Positions 1 to 8,062 of a DNA stretch of 17,136 nucleotides are shown in pieces. The notes under the pieces were generated by a model. That model had not been told where the DNA came from. It made no database searches and worked only from the letters and a program-made list of their open reading frames with translations. The number at the start of each line of letters is the position of its first letter. The stretch's first letter is position 1. The translations under genes were made by a program, and so were the position numbers. Source of the stretch: an uncultured Eubacterium sp. (GTDB lineage Bacteria; Bacillota; Clostridia; Lachnospirales; Lachnospiraceae); assembly GCA_905236225.1 (NCBI GenBank), contig CAJOPM010000018.1, forward strand, positions 1 through 17,136, read 5' to 3'.

Positions 1-31
1 CCATTTTAACTAAGATTTCTTGCATTTTACC

Positions 32-37
32 TATAAT
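32..37 (+). promoter_or_regulatory. Putative -10 box for the pyridoxamine kinase gene
   Basis: A perfect TATAAT lies 37 bases upstream of the chosen ATG at 74. No convincing -35 hexamer is seen at 17 bp spacing, so the call rests on the -10 alone. It would give a leader of about 30 bases containing the AGGAGG ribosome site at 61-66. Confidence 0.4.
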
Positions 38-73
38 AGTGGTATGTTAACGTTTACAGTAGGAGGAAGAATC

Positions 74-904
74 ATGGCAGATCATAATATCCAGAAAAAA
101 ATCGCATTAATTAATGACATATCAGGATTTGGAAAATGTTCAACAGCAGTTGCTCTGCCTATTATTTCAGTTATGGGCATACAGTGCTGTCCACTACCTA
201 CTTCTATTTTTTCAAATCACACCGGCTTTAAAAGCTATTATTTCGATGATTATTCCAACCGAATGCGAACTTATATGCGTGAATGGGAAAAACTCGGTCT
301 TAAATTTGATGGAATATGCTCCGGATTTTTAGGCTCCGAAAAACAAATAGGAATAGTCAGAGATTTCTTTAACAGATTTATCAAAGAAGACGGTATAATC
401 ATAATTGATCCGGTTATGGGTGATTACGGGCGACCATATGCGACCTACACACCTGCATTATGTCAAGAAATGAAAACTCTTGTAAAATATGCTCATATCT
501 TGACTCCAAACATTACCGAAGCCTGTATCTTAACAGATACTCCCTATAAAAACAGCTGGACATCAAGAGAACTCAAGGTAATAGTAGAAAAGCTCTTTGA
601 CATGGGACCCGAGAAAATTGTTATTACCGGTATCCCGCAAAGAAGCTTTGTAGCAAACTACTGCTACTGGAAGCAGAAAGAACCTCGAATTATTCGCACA
701 CATAAAATCGGAGAATCTCGTTCAGGCACCGGAGATATCTTTTCTGCTATTATTGCTGCTGATGCAGTTAATGGTGTTGATTTTAAAGAATCTGTCACCA
801 AAGCATCATCATTTATAAAAAAATGTATCCAGCGTTCTGTAGAGCTTAATCTGCCTCTTACTGACGGAGTATGTTTTGAAGAATATTTATACAAACTAAA
901 ATAA
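74..904 (+). CDS. Pyridoxamine/pyridoxal kinase (PdxK/PdxY-like, ribokinase fold)
   Basis: This 276-residue protein should phosphorylate pyridoxamine, pyridoxal or pyridoxine with ATP in the cytoplasmic vitamin B6 salvage pathway. The N-terminus carries the family signature NDISGFGKCS (residues 14-23) followed by the substrate region with SNHTGF (47-52). DPVMGDYG (112-119), TPNITEA (144-150) and the anion-hole/catalytic GTGD (218-221, Asp221 as the likely base) follow in the expected order. Length is normal for the family. An upstream TTG at 20 would extend the frame by 18 residues, but ATG at 74 is preferred: AGGAGG at 61-66 sits 7 bases before it, and the extension would contain the TATAAT box. 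The radical SAM gene begins 13 bases after its stop, so the two are probably cotranscribed. The choice between PdxK and PdxY naming cannot be made from sequence alone. Confidence 0.92.
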   Translation: MADHNIQKKIALINDISGFGKCSTAVALPIISVMGIQCCPLPTSIFSNHTGFKSYYFDDYSNRMRTYMREWEKLGLKFDGICSGFLGSEKQIGIVRDFFNRFIKEDGIIIIDPVMGDYGRPYATYTPALCQEMKTLVKYAHILTPNITEACILTDTPYKNSWTSRELKVIVEKLFDMGPEKIVITGIPQRSFVANYCYWKQKEPRIIRTHKIGESRSGTGDIFSAIIAADAVNGVDFKESVTKASSFIKKCIQRSVELNLPLTDGVCFEEYLYKLK

Positions 905-917
905 AGGATGGTAAAGT

Positions 918-1520
918 ATGGAACTTATATACAAAGTACACAACAATTTATATGTAAATCTTACAAACAAATGTCCCTGTGCCTGTACATTTTGTCTTAG
1001 GCAAAATACAGACCATGTAGGCGAATCGAAAAGCTTATGGCTTGAAAAAGAACCCACTGCGGATGAAATTATTGCTGAATTTGCCAATTACGACTTAAGT
1101 AAATACGACGATATAGTCTTTTGCGGTTTTGGAGAACCGACCGAAGCTTTAGATGTTATGCTAACAGTGGCAAAATATCTTAAAAATAATTTTAAAAATA
1201 AACTTCGACTTAACACCAATGGTCTTGGCGACCTTGTTAACAATCGAAAAATCGCTTCAGAATTTGCTAATCTTATAGATTGTGTATCCATCTCATTAAA
1301 CACTCCCAATGCGAAAGAATACCATGATTTGGTTAAAAGTAAATTCGGCGATAAATCATTTGATGCAATGTTATCTTTTGCCAAAGACTGTACGAAATAT
1401 ATTCCTGAAGTAATAATGACTACTGTAGATACAACCATCAGCAAATCAGATGAGGCACAATGCCAAAAAATATGCGATGACATCGGTGCAACATACCGCA
1501 TACGAGCTTGGGTTGATTAG
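918..1520 (+). CDS. Short radical SAM protein, TatD-associated type
   Basis: A 200-residue radical SAM enzyme. The cluster-binding motif is C19-x3-C23-x2-C26, and the intervening residues include an extra cysteine (C21). GFGEPT at 70-75 is the SAM-binding GGE-type motif, followed by LRLNTNGLG (97-105) and a SISLNTPN strand near 125. These match the compact radical SAM family that is often encoded beside or fused in context with TatD nucleases; its substrate is unknown. At about 200 residues it has no room for a C-terminal SPASM or auxiliary-cluster domain. The start has the ribosome site AAGGATGG about 6 bases upstream. It follows the pyridoxamine kinase by 13 bases and no tatD gene is present in this window, so its usual partner is missing here. 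The family assignment is from recall of motifs and the function is not known. Confidence 0.85.
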   Translation: MELIYKVHNNLYVNLTNKCPCACTFCLRQNTDHVGESKSLWLEKEPTADEIIAEFANYDLSKYDDIVFCGFGEPTEALDVMLTVAKYLKNNFKNKLRLNTNGLGDLVNNRKIASEFANLIDCVSISLNTPNAKEYHDLVKSKFGDKSFDAMLSFAKDCTKYIPEVIMTTVDTTISKSDEAQCQKICDDIGATYRIRAWVD

Positions 1521-1543
1521 AAAATATTATTTAGCTATAAAAA

Positions 1544-1592
1544 AACCGACCTCCCCTCGTTAGATTATATGTTCTAACTTTTGGGGGTCGGT
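1544..1592. terminator. Bidirectional intrinsic terminator between convergent genes
   Basis: A strong hairpin lies between the convergent radical SAM gene (stop at 1520) and rnfB (stop at 1609). AACCGACC plus CCCC (1544-1556, one bulged T) pairs with GGGGGTCGGTT (1582-1592). The inner GTTAGA (1559-1564) pairs with TCTAAC (1573-1578). On the plus strand it is followed by TTCTATTTT. On the minus strand it is followed by a run of seven T. It can therefore end both transcripts. Confidence 0.88.
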
Positions 1593-1608
1593 TCTATTTT
1601 GCGCTTTT

Positions 1609-2400
1609 TTAATATATTATCTTTTTAGGACATTTCTTTGCACACAATCCGCAATTCTTACACTTATCGTAATCAATATGCGCAAAATTATTTTCAACTT
1701 TAATAGCATCGAAATGGCATTCTTTTTCACAAATTTTGCATCCAATACATACTACGTCACAGGCTGACATCGCTTCTTTGCCCTTGTTCTCATTCACACA
1801 ATGAACTCTGTATTTCATCTTCTGCGGAATAAGCTCTATTAAATTCTTAGGACATGCATCCACGCACTTACCGCAAGCTTTACACTCCTGTGGATCTACA
1901 ACTGCAACTCCGTTAACAACATGAATAGCATCAAACGGGCATGCATCTACGCATTCGCCATAACCCAAGCATCCAAAATCACATTTTTTAGGACCGCCGC
2001 CCGGAACAAACTCCATCATTCCGCATACTTGAGAACCATAATAATTATAGTTAATCTTTGCTTTATCGCAATCTCCTGCACATTTAACAAAGGCAACTAA
2101 TTTATCTCCGCTCTCAGCCTCGACGCCCATAATCTCGCCAATTTTAGCAGCAACGCTCTCGCCTCCTACAGGACAAGCCGATACTGCAGCCTCTCCCTTA
2201 GCAATAGCAGCTGCAAGTCCAGAACAACCGGCAAATCCACAACCACCGCAGTTATTTCCGGGCAAGACATCAAGCACTGCTTCTTCTTTTGGATCAACCT
2301 CCACCTTGAATTTTTCGCTGGCAAAACCTAAGAAAAAACCTATAGCAATACCAACTACTGCAACCAAAACGGCGGCGATTATAATAGCTGTAACACTCAT
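1609..2400 (-). CDS. rnfB: Rnf electron transport complex subunit B (polyferredoxin)
   Basis: RnfB is the cytoplasmic iron-sulfur subunit that takes electrons from reduced ferredoxin in the membrane Rnf complex (ferredoxin:NAD+ oxidoreductase, Na+ or H+ pumping). The 263-residue protein starts with one membrane helix (about residues 4-26). The four-cysteine domain follows with C51, C54, C59 and C76. Then come ferredoxin-type cluster motifs: C140-x3-C144-x5-C150-x3-C154, C173-C176-C179-C183, C218-C221-C224-C228 and C247-C250-C253-C257. It is the last gene of the rnf operon. Its ATG lies 12 bases after the rnfA stop, with an AGGAGG ribosome site overlapping that stop. The count of clusters is typical of clostridial RnfB, which carries more than the enterobacterial RsxB. 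Confidence 0.96.
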   Translation of the reverse strand: MSVTAIIIAAVLVAVVGIAIGFFLGFASEKFKVEVDPKEEAVLDVLPGNNCGGCGFAGCSGLAAAIAKGEAAVSACPVGGESVAAKIGEIMGVEAESGDKLVAFVKCAGDCDKAKINYNYYGSQVCGMMEFVPGGGPKKCDFGCLGYGECVDACPFDAIHVVNGVAVVDPQECKACGKCVDACPKNLIELIPQKMKYRVHCVNENKGKEAMSACDVVCIGCKICEKECHFDAIKVENNFAHIDYDKCKNCGLCAKKCPKKIIY

Positions 2401-2412
2401 CTCTTCGCCCTC

Positions 2413-2994
2413 CTATATTGAAATAACACCTGACCAACCGCAAAAAGCTATAGCCATAAGCCCGGATGTGACCAGGACAATCGCCGAACCTCTAAACGGT
2501 GTCGGAATATCATTATACTCGATTTTTTCTCTGATACCTGCAAGAATAACTATAGCAAGTGTAAATCCTACTGCAGTTGCGAAACCGCTAAGCACACTAA
2601 TTCCAATGCTGTAGTTATTCTGAACATTGGTAAGAGCAATACCAAGTACAGCGCAGTTAGTAGTAATCAAAGGCAAATATACTCCAAGCGAATCATAAAG
2701 CGGAGGAATTTGCTTTCTAAGAAACATCTCAACAAACTGTACTAATGCAGCTATTACCAATATAAATACTATCGTCTGAAGATATGTAAGATCAAACGGT
2801 ATTAAAATAAACTTATTAATAATACTTGTAACCAGTGATGAAAGTGTAATTACGAAGATAACTGCGCCACCCATTCCGGCAGCAGTATCTACTTTCTTTG
2901 ATACACCAATAAAAGGACACAATCCAAGGAACTGGCTAAGTACAACGTTATTAACAATTGCAGCACTAATGGCCAATAAAATCGCATCTTTCAT
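2413..2994 (-). CDS. rnfA: Rnf electron transport complex subunit A
   Basis: RnfA is an integral membrane subunit of the Rnf complex, homologous to RnfE and inserted with opposite topology. The 193-residue protein is hydrophobic throughout, with about six membrane helices, and has the normal family length. NNVVLSQFLGLCPF contains C26, and LPLITTNCAVLG contains C114. In solved Rnf structures these two cysteines, with two from RnfE, hold a [2Fe-2S] cluster inside the membrane. Its ATG shares one base with the rnfE stop (TAATG), and a GGTGG ribosome site lies inside the end of rnfE, so translation is probably coupled. Confidence 0.97.
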   Translation of the reverse strand: MKDAILLAISAAIVNNVVLSQFLGLCPFIGVSKKVDTAAGMGGAVIFVITLSSLVTSIINKFILIPFDLTYLQTIVFILVIAALVQFVEMFLRKQIPPLYDSLGVYLPLITTNCAVLGIALTNVQNNYSIGISVLSGFATAVGFTLAIVILAGIREKIEYNDIPTPFRGSAIVLVTSGLMAIAFCGWSGVISI

Positions 2995-3791
2995 TACTTA
3001 TCACCACCTTGTCCATCTATATTGCTTTTAACAGTTTCTTTTTTTACTTCATTAGTATCCAAAACGCTCTGTTTTGTCTCAATTTCTTTGGTCTTACTTT
3101 GCATTTCTTTTGTAATAGCCTCTGCAACACCATTACCTTCTATGGAGCCTTGATTAGAAGCAAGCGGCTTACCCTTACGTGCAAATGATGCCTTGATAAC
3201 ATTCATAAGCGCAACTAAGAATCCCAATACAAGAAATGCACCGGGTGCAAGCACAAAAATCGTAATAGGCGTAAATCCTATTTTACCATCCTCTGCCAAC
3301 GGAAGAATCTGAAATCCAAACAATTGACCGGCACCTAAAATTTCTCTGACTATACCTATGCATGTTAATCCAAATGTGAATCCGATTCCCATACCAATTC
3401 CATCAAAAGCTGATGTTAAGACAGAGTTTTTAGACGCATAACTTTCTGCACGACCTAAAATTATACAGTTAACAACGATAAGCGGTATATAAATTCCAAG
3501 TGATGCATAAAGTGAAGGTAAATACCCTTCAAGAAGGAACTGTACCACAGTAACAAGTGTAGCAACTATAACGATAAATGCAGGAACTCTCACTCTGTTT
3601 GGTATAATATTTCTAAGAATAGAAATAATAATATTTGAAAATAATAATACGACGGTCGTAGAAAGTCCCATACCTATAGCATTAATCGCTGAAGTAGTTA
3701 CCGCAAGTGTCGGACATAAGCCCAGCATAAGTACAAATGTTGGGTTTTCTTTAACAAGACCATTTGTAAGTCTTTCTATACATTTATTCAT
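2994..3791 (-). CDS. rnfE: Rnf electron transport complex subunit E
   Basis: RnfE is the membrane partner of RnfA in the Rnf complex. The predicted protein has 265 residues. The hydrophobic core (about 15-200) includes LMLGLCPTLAV with C26 and LYASLGIYIPLIVVNC with C109, the two cysteines expected to share a [2Fe-2S] cluster with RnfA. A polar tail of about 65 residues (201-265), rich in Lys, Glu, Gln, Ser and Thr, follows the last helix; most RnfE proteins end soon after that helix. The start is ATG at 3791, not the in-frame codon at 3842, because protein families begin near this Met and AAGGGGG precedes it. The start overlaps the rnfG stop by 8 bases. Confidence 0.95.
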   Translation of the reverse strand: MNKCIERLTNGLVKENPTFVLMLGLCPTLAVTTSAINAIGMGLSTTVVLLFSNIIISILRNIIPNRVRVPAFIVIVATLVTVVQFLLEGYLPSLYASLGIYIPLIVVNCIILGRAESYASKNSVLTSAFDGIGMGIGFTFGLTCIGIVREILGAGQLFGFQILPLAEDGKIGFTPITIFVLAPGAFLVLGFLVALMNVIKASFARKGKPLASNQGSIEGNGVAEAITKEMQSKTKEIETKQSVLDTNEVKKETVKSNIDGQGGDK

Positions 3792-4404
3792 TCTCACTGC
3801 CCCCTTCCGAAAGATTAGTATTGAAATATTCAATACCGGCATCTACCGCGTAAGTAACAGCTTTTGATGTGATAGTGGCACCACTTATAGCATCAATTTC
3901 AGCGCTTGATGTTGAACCGGTTTTAGTAACTTCCAAATATGTTTCATTTATGCCTTCAAACTGTGAGTAGAACGCCTCTTCCTTCGCTTTCATACCAAGG
4001 CCTGCAGTTTCGGAAATACTGGTAATGGAATATCCATTAAGCGTACCATCCATTTGCATACCAATAGATAACGTAATATCTCCGCCATATCCGGCTGATG
4101 AAGTAATCGTTATTACATATCCCATCAAATTTCCATCTGCATCATTTGCAGAAACCAATCCATCGATGGTATCATCAGGAAAATCGGCTGATATTAAGGA
4201 CGTAGCTTCTTCACTGTCAAAATCTTCGACTTCTTCAAAACTATCAGCATCAGCAAACACCTCTCTATATGCATTCTGCTGGATATTATAATTAGCAAGC
4301 GCAATTGGCTCTAATGTTATTTCATGTACAAATCCTAAAAGAAGTCCTGCGATAAGTGTAATAATTGTAAGAATCATAGCATCTTTTACTACTGCTTTAT
4401 TCAC
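3784..4404 (-). CDS. rnfG: Rnf electron transport complex subunit G (FMN-binding)
   Basis: RnfG carries covalently bound FMN on the outer face of the membrane in the Rnf complex. The 206-residue protein has one N-terminal membrane helix (about residues 9-27). An extracytoplasmic FMN-binding domain follows, ending with SGATITS, where Thr177 is the expected phosphoester acceptor for FMN. The SETAGLGMKA motif (131-140) is also typical. The chosen start is GTG at 4404, preceded by AAGGAGG (4414-4420) with 9 bases of spacing; the longer in-frame alternative would add an arginine-rich stretch translated from the rnfD end. The start overlaps the rnfD stop by 8 bases. An acidic stretch (about 50-70) lies between the helix and the flavin domain. 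Confidence 0.95.
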   Translation of the reverse strand: MNKAVVKDAMILTIITLIAGLLLGFVHEITLEPIALANYNIQQNAYREVFADADSFEEVEDFDSEEATSLISADFPDDTIDGLVSANDADGNLMGYVITITSSAGYGGDITLSIGMQMDGTLNGYSITSISETAGLGMKAKEEAFYSQFEGINETYLEVTKTGSTSSAEIDAISGATITSKAVTYAVDAGIEYFNTNLSEGGSENE

Positions 4405-5350
4405 TTGCCTTCGCCTCCTTTTTAGATTTTTTAATAACACCAAATGCATTCGGCAGGGTATATTTTTCTATAAGCGGCACAAACATATTAGCAAAAATAA
4501 TTGAATATGATACACCTTCTGCAGATGCACCGAAAATTCTAAATATTCCGGTAAGACATCCTAATAAAATTCCGAAAACAATCTTACCCTTAGGCGTAAT
4601 CGGCGAAGAAACATAGTCGGTAGCCATGAAAAATGCACCAAGGATAATACCACCTGAGCAAAGTTCTTCTACAATATATGTTCCATCAAGTCCATGCCCA
4701 CTAAAGAGTATTATAAAAATTACAAATGTTATAAGATATGTTCCCGGTATTCTTAAATCAATTATTCCAAATGCAACAAGAATAATTGCGCCGATCAAAA
4801 GGCATATAATAGATGTCTCTCCGATTGTTCCGGCATGCTTACCTAAGAACAATGCCATAGTATCATATGATCCGCCTTCTTTAATCTGAGCAAGCGGTGT
4901 CGCACCGGTTACTCCATCATATGTAAAGCTTGTCATATTGCTTGTAAAGGATATGAGCAAAAAGCATCTGGCTCCAAGCGCAGGATTCATAAAGTTTTGC
5001 CCAAGTCCGCCAAATAACATTTTGACAACAACTATAGCAAATACTCCACCAAGAATAGCCTGATATACAGGTAATGTATGTGGAAGGTTAAGTGCAAGAA
5101 GAAGTCCTGTTACTACTGCACTTAAATCACCAATAGTTGACGGTTTATGTGTAATCTTGTTAAATAACAGCTCACTGATAACACATGTTGCAATTGTAAC
5201 TACAATTAACAGCAGTGCTCTAGGGCCAAAATTAAATATTCCAAATATAGTCGCCGGCAAAAGAGAAATAATGACGAGAAGCATTATCTTCTGAGTTGTC
5301 ATATTATCACGAATATGCGGCGATGACGATACATTAAAGAGCTCGTTCAA
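4397..5350 (-). CDS. rnfD: Rnf electron transport complex subunit D
   Basis: RnfD is the membrane subunit related to NqrB that also carries covalent FMN. The 317-residue protein opens with the typical SSSPHI segment and has many hydrophobic segments, with NPALGARCF at 122-130. TGATPLA at 148-154 contains Thr151 as the likely FMN attachment site. MATDYVSSPITPKGK (242-256) is the conserved loop of the family. The start is a TTG at 5350 with an AGAGGTGG ribosome site upstream, 16 bases after the rnfC stop. The last eight bases overlap the rnfG start. Confidence 0.96.
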   Translation of the reverse strand: MNELFNVSSSPHIRDNMTTQKIMLLVIISLLPATIFGIFNFGPRALLLIVVTIATCVISELLFNKITHKPSTIGDLSAVVTGLLLALNLPHTLPVYQAILGGVFAIVVVKMLFGGLGQNFMNPALGARCFLLISFTSNMTSFTYDGVTGATPLAQIKEGGSYDTMALFLGKHAGTIGETSIICLLIGAIILVAFGIIDLRIPGTYLITFVIFIILFSGHGLDGTYIVEELCSGGIILGAFFMATDYVSSPITPKGKIVFGILLGCLTGIFRIFGASAEGVSYSIIFANMFVPLIEKYTLPNAFGVIKKSKKEAKASE

Positions 5351-5366
5351 TTAAATCCACCTCTTT

Positions 5367-6686
5367 CTATTTTTTTCTCTTACTTGCAATGATAGTCTTC
5401 TTAAGGGATTTAATGGATTGAGCAAGATTGCGCTTTGCCGGACAGGCATAGCTACAGCTTCCGCACTCAATACATTCCATTCCATTCCATTCTTCAAATG
5501 GTTCCATCGCCTTATTATCCGCAAAATCAGCCAGCCTTGATGGTACAAGCATCTCAGGACAAGCCTCTAGGCATCTTCCGCAATTGATACAATTACTTGG
5601 CGTATTTGCAGCAACCTCATCTTCAGTCATGCATAAAAGGGCTGAAGTTGTTTTTGTGGTAGGAATATCCATAGAAAACAATGAAAATCCCATCATTGGT
5701 CCACCTGAAATAATCTTTTCAGGTTGTCCATTGAAACCACCGGCTGCTTCTATTAATTCAGAATAATTTGTGCCAATGCAAATGTTATAATTAGCCGGAT
5801 TATTTATAGCCTTACCTGTAATAGTGACAATTCTGTGCATAAGCGGGCGTCCCAACTTAACTGCTCTATAAATTGATACAATAGTATCTACATTATCCAC
5901 TATACAACCTGCATCTGCCGGAAGCATTTTAGAATTAATTGCACGTCCCGTAACAGCATAAATCAACTGTCTTTCACCACCCTGCGGATATTTAGTGGGA
6001 AGTGCCATAACCGAAATTCTCGGTTCATCTTTTGTAAGTTCTTCAAGCTTTTTGATACAATCTTTCTTATTATCTTCAACGCCTAATACACCCTGCGCAT
6101 TGTCAAAAAGCTTAAGTATAATCTTCATGCCTTCTACAAGCTTATCAGGTTCTTCAAGCATTCTTCTATAATCCGATGTAAGATAAGGCTCGCATTCTGC
6201 GCAATTACCTATTACATATTCAATTTTATCCGGATCTTTTGGCGAGAGTTTAACATGCGTTGGGAAGCCGGCGCCTCCCATTCCTACTACGCCCGCTTCT
6301 TTAATTTTTGATATTATCTCATCTTTGCTAAGAGCATCAATATCCTCTGTTTTTTGAAACTCAACTGAATTAAACTGCCCGTCATTTTCAATAACAATTG
6401 AATTAACCATATCTCCCACAACTACACGATGAGGTGCGATAGCCTTGACCTTACCGGAAGCTGATGCGTAAATTGGCGCAGAAACAAAACCGCCTGCTTC
6501 AGCGATTTTCTGTCCAACCAGCACTTCATCACCAACTTCTACAATAGGTGTGGCAGGTGCACCAATGTGCTGTGATAATGGATAAATCAAGTCACCTTTG
6601 GGCAAATAATCTGTTATCGGCTGATCCTTAGAAAGCTCTTTGCCATCATAAGGATGTACTCCACCTTTAAAAGTACCAGGGCCCAT
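5367..6686 (-). CDS. rnfC: Rnf electron transport complex subunit C (NADH site)
   Basis: RnfC is the peripheral cytoplasmic subunit that holds FMN and reduces NAD+ with electrons from RnfB. The 439-residue protein has the family's N-terminal GGVHPYDGKEL segment (8-18), a biotinyl-lipoyl-like hammerhead (about 45-100), and the nucleotide/flavin motif GVVGMGGAGFPTH (132-144). NCAECEPYL follows at 161-169, then an SLBB-type segment. Two [4Fe-4S] motifs come last: C366-C369-C372-C376 and C405-C408-C411-C415. Enterobacterial RsxC has a long repetitive C-terminal extension that is absent here; the short form is usual in clostridia. It is the first gene of the operon. GTGGGGAT lies a few bases before the ATG. 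Confidence 0.97.
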   Translation of the reverse strand: MGPGTFKGGVHPYDGKELSKDQPITDYLPKGDLIYPLSQHIGAPATPIVEVGDEVLVGQKIAEAGGFVSAPIYASASGKVKAIAPHRVVVGDMVNSIVIENDGQFNSVEFQKTEDIDALSKDEIISKIKEAGVVGMGGAGFPTHVKLSPKDPDKIEYVIGNCAECEPYLTSDYRRMLEEPDKLVEGMKIILKLFDNAQGVLGVEDNKKDCIKKLEELTKDEPRISVMALPTKYPQGGERQLIYAVTGRAINSKMLPADAGCIVDNVDTIVSIYRAVKLGRPLMHRIVTITGKAINNPANYNICIGTNYSELIEAAGGFNGQPEKIISGGPMMGFSLFSMDIPTTKTTSALLCMTEDEVAANTPSNCINCGRCLEACPEMLVPSRLADFADNKAMEPFEEWNGMECIECGSCSYACPAKRNLAQSIKSLKKTIIASKRKK

Positions 6687-6775
6687 TTTCTATCCCCACT
6701 TTCTATAAAATATATTATTGGTTACGTAATAAAACCTTAAAACGGTCATTTTACTAGAAATAACCACTATTTCGT

Positions 6776-6784
6776 ATTATAACA
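6776..6784 (-). promoter_or_regulatory. Extended -10 promoter for the rnf operon
   Basis: On the minus strand this reads TGTTATAAT, a perfect TATAAT with the TGn extension. It lies about 90 bases upstream of the rnfC ATG. No good -35 hexamer is seen at 16-18 bp spacing, which an extended -10 can tolerate. The predicted start of transcription is near 6769, giving a leader of about 80 bases. A small 6-bp hairpin (6757-6773) falls at the start of that leader. Confidence 0.5.
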
Positions 6785-6930
6785 TACATCCGGTATAATA
6801 TAATAAAATATCGTAATTTTTTTAAGTTTAATATAATAAATGTCATTATTTTAGATATAATATTTACAATGCTTAATCAATCCGCCCCTGTTGGATACTA
6901 TCCTTTATTTAATTTTTATAGGTATTAAAC

Positions 6931-8034
6931 ATGAAAATAATAACAAAAGATCACAAAATAACAAAAAGCAGTCAATTATTAGACTCAATTTTTACTTCAG
7001 GCAGTGTTTTTTTTGATATAGAAACCACAGGTCTTTCTCCTGACAAATCATTTGTCTATTTAATTGGAATGGCCATAAGAACACCATCCGGTTTTAAGAG
7101 TATTCAATTATTCGCAGAAACCCCTGATAACGAACCCGAATTATTAAAATATTTCTGCGAATATATAGAAAATAAGGAAACTTTAATCTCATTTAACGGC
7201 TACCGATTTGATATGCCATTTATTAAGAAAAGATGCAAAAATTATAACATTACGGTTCCCGTTATAAATCATCTTGACATCCTTAAGCAATTAAAAACCG
7301 TACCCAAAATACTTTCTGTCGAAAATTACAAACAAAAAACTCTCGAATCATTTCTTTCTATAATACGAGACGACATTTATAACGGCAAAGAACTTATAAA
7401 CGTATACTATGACTATATAAAAAGCAGTGACGGTTCATTATTTGATTGTTTAATCCTGCATAATTTAGAAGATGTATGCAATATGACATTACTTGTAGAT
7501 ATTCTTGCATATACTTATATTTTTTATGATACTTTTGATTATTCAACGCTTCTATCATATAAAATTAATGAATACAAAGATATTGACGGCAAATTATCAA
7601 CTGAATTAATTTTAACCTTCAATCTCAAATACGATTTGCCAATTCCGATATCCAAATTATCTAACGAAATTTATTTTAAAGCCTCTTCTAATATTTTAAG
7701 CCTATCTATAAAAATGCAACAAAATCAATTAAAGCATTTTATAAAAGATTACAAAAATTATTATTATTTTCCGGATGAAGATACGGCAATGCATAAATCT
7801 GTAGCAGTTTACGCGGATAAATCTCATCGCCAAAAATGTAACGTAAGAAATTGCTACATAAAAAAAGACTCTTTATTTTTATTTGATCCCGGTAAATTAT
7901 ATGAGCCTGTATTCAGATGCAACTATGAATCCAAAGAATATTATATGGACTTTAATGATTCTAAGGACAAATTAAAAGATACTCTTAGTGAATATATTCA
8001 TTCAATTCTAAAATATCAATTTAATCAAAAATAA
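6931..8034 (+). CDS. RNase H-fold 3'-5' exonuclease, YprB-like
   Basis: A 367-residue protein with an N-terminal DEDD-type exonuclease domain (about 22-195). The visible acidic set is D29 and E31 in FFDIETTGL, D94 in SFNGYRFDMPF, and H177 with D181 in LHNLEDVCNM. This order matches the ribonuclease H-like family of Bacillus YprB. The C-terminal half (about 200-367) is lysine- and tyrosine-rich and I do not recognise a domain in it. The role in DNA or RNA processing is inferred only from the fold. The gene stands alone, divergent from rnfC and convergent with cheR. Only a weak ribosome site (TAGG) precedes the ATG. The upstream AT-rich region offers several -10-like hexamers (for example TATAAT at 6856-6861), none with a clear -35. 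Confidence 0.82.
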   Translation: MKIITKDHKITKSSQLLDSIFTSGSVFFDIETTGLSPDKSFVYLIGMAIRTPSGFKSIQLFAETPDNEPELLKYFCEYIENKETLISFNGYRFDMPFIKKRCKNYNITVPVINHLDILKQLKTVPKILSVENYKQKTLESFLSIIRDDIYNGKELINVYYDYIKSSDGSLFDCLILHNLEDVCNMTLLVDILAYTYIFYDTFDYSTLLSYKINEYKDIDGKLSTELILTFNLKYDLPIPISKLSNEIYFKASSNILSLSIKMQQNQLKHFIKDYKNYYYFPDEDTAMHKSVAVYADKSHRQKCNVRNCYIKKDSLFLFDPGKLYEPVFRCNYESKEYYMDFNDSKDKLKDTLSEYIHSILKYQFNQK

Positions 8035-8035
8035 A

Positions 8036-8059
8036 AAGCGAGGAAAATTATCCTCGCTT
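8036..8059. terminator. Convergent intrinsic terminator, strongest for cheR
   Basis: A perfect 9-bp stem AAGCGAGGA (8036-8044) pairs with TCCTCGCTT (8051-8059) around a 6-base loop. It lies directly between the exonuclease stop (8034) and the cheR stop (8063). On the minus strand it is followed by a T-rich tract (TTTTTATTTTTG if counted from the end of the stem), the classic terminator form. On the plus strand the tail is only TTAAATTATACTTTT, so termination of the exonuclease transcript may be less efficient. Confidence 0.85.
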
Positions 8060-8062
8060 AAA

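Noticed and set aside
20..73. N-terminal extension of the pyridoxamine kinase from TTG at 20
   Set aside because: The added residues do not fit the family start, and the stretch holds a -10 box and the ribosome site for the ATG at 74.
1088..1501. 137-codon minus-strand open frame across the radical SAM gene
   Set aside because: It is antisense to a gene with clear catalytic motifs and shows no family features or start signals.
4025..4291. 88-codon plus-strand open frame within rnfG
   Set aside because: It is the antisense shadow of the RnfG flavin domain and has no start signals.
6757..6773. Hairpin GAAATA/TATTTC as an rnf riboswitch or attenuator
   Set aside because: Six AT-rich base pairs are too weak and no conserved riboswitch core is visible in the leader of about 80 bases.
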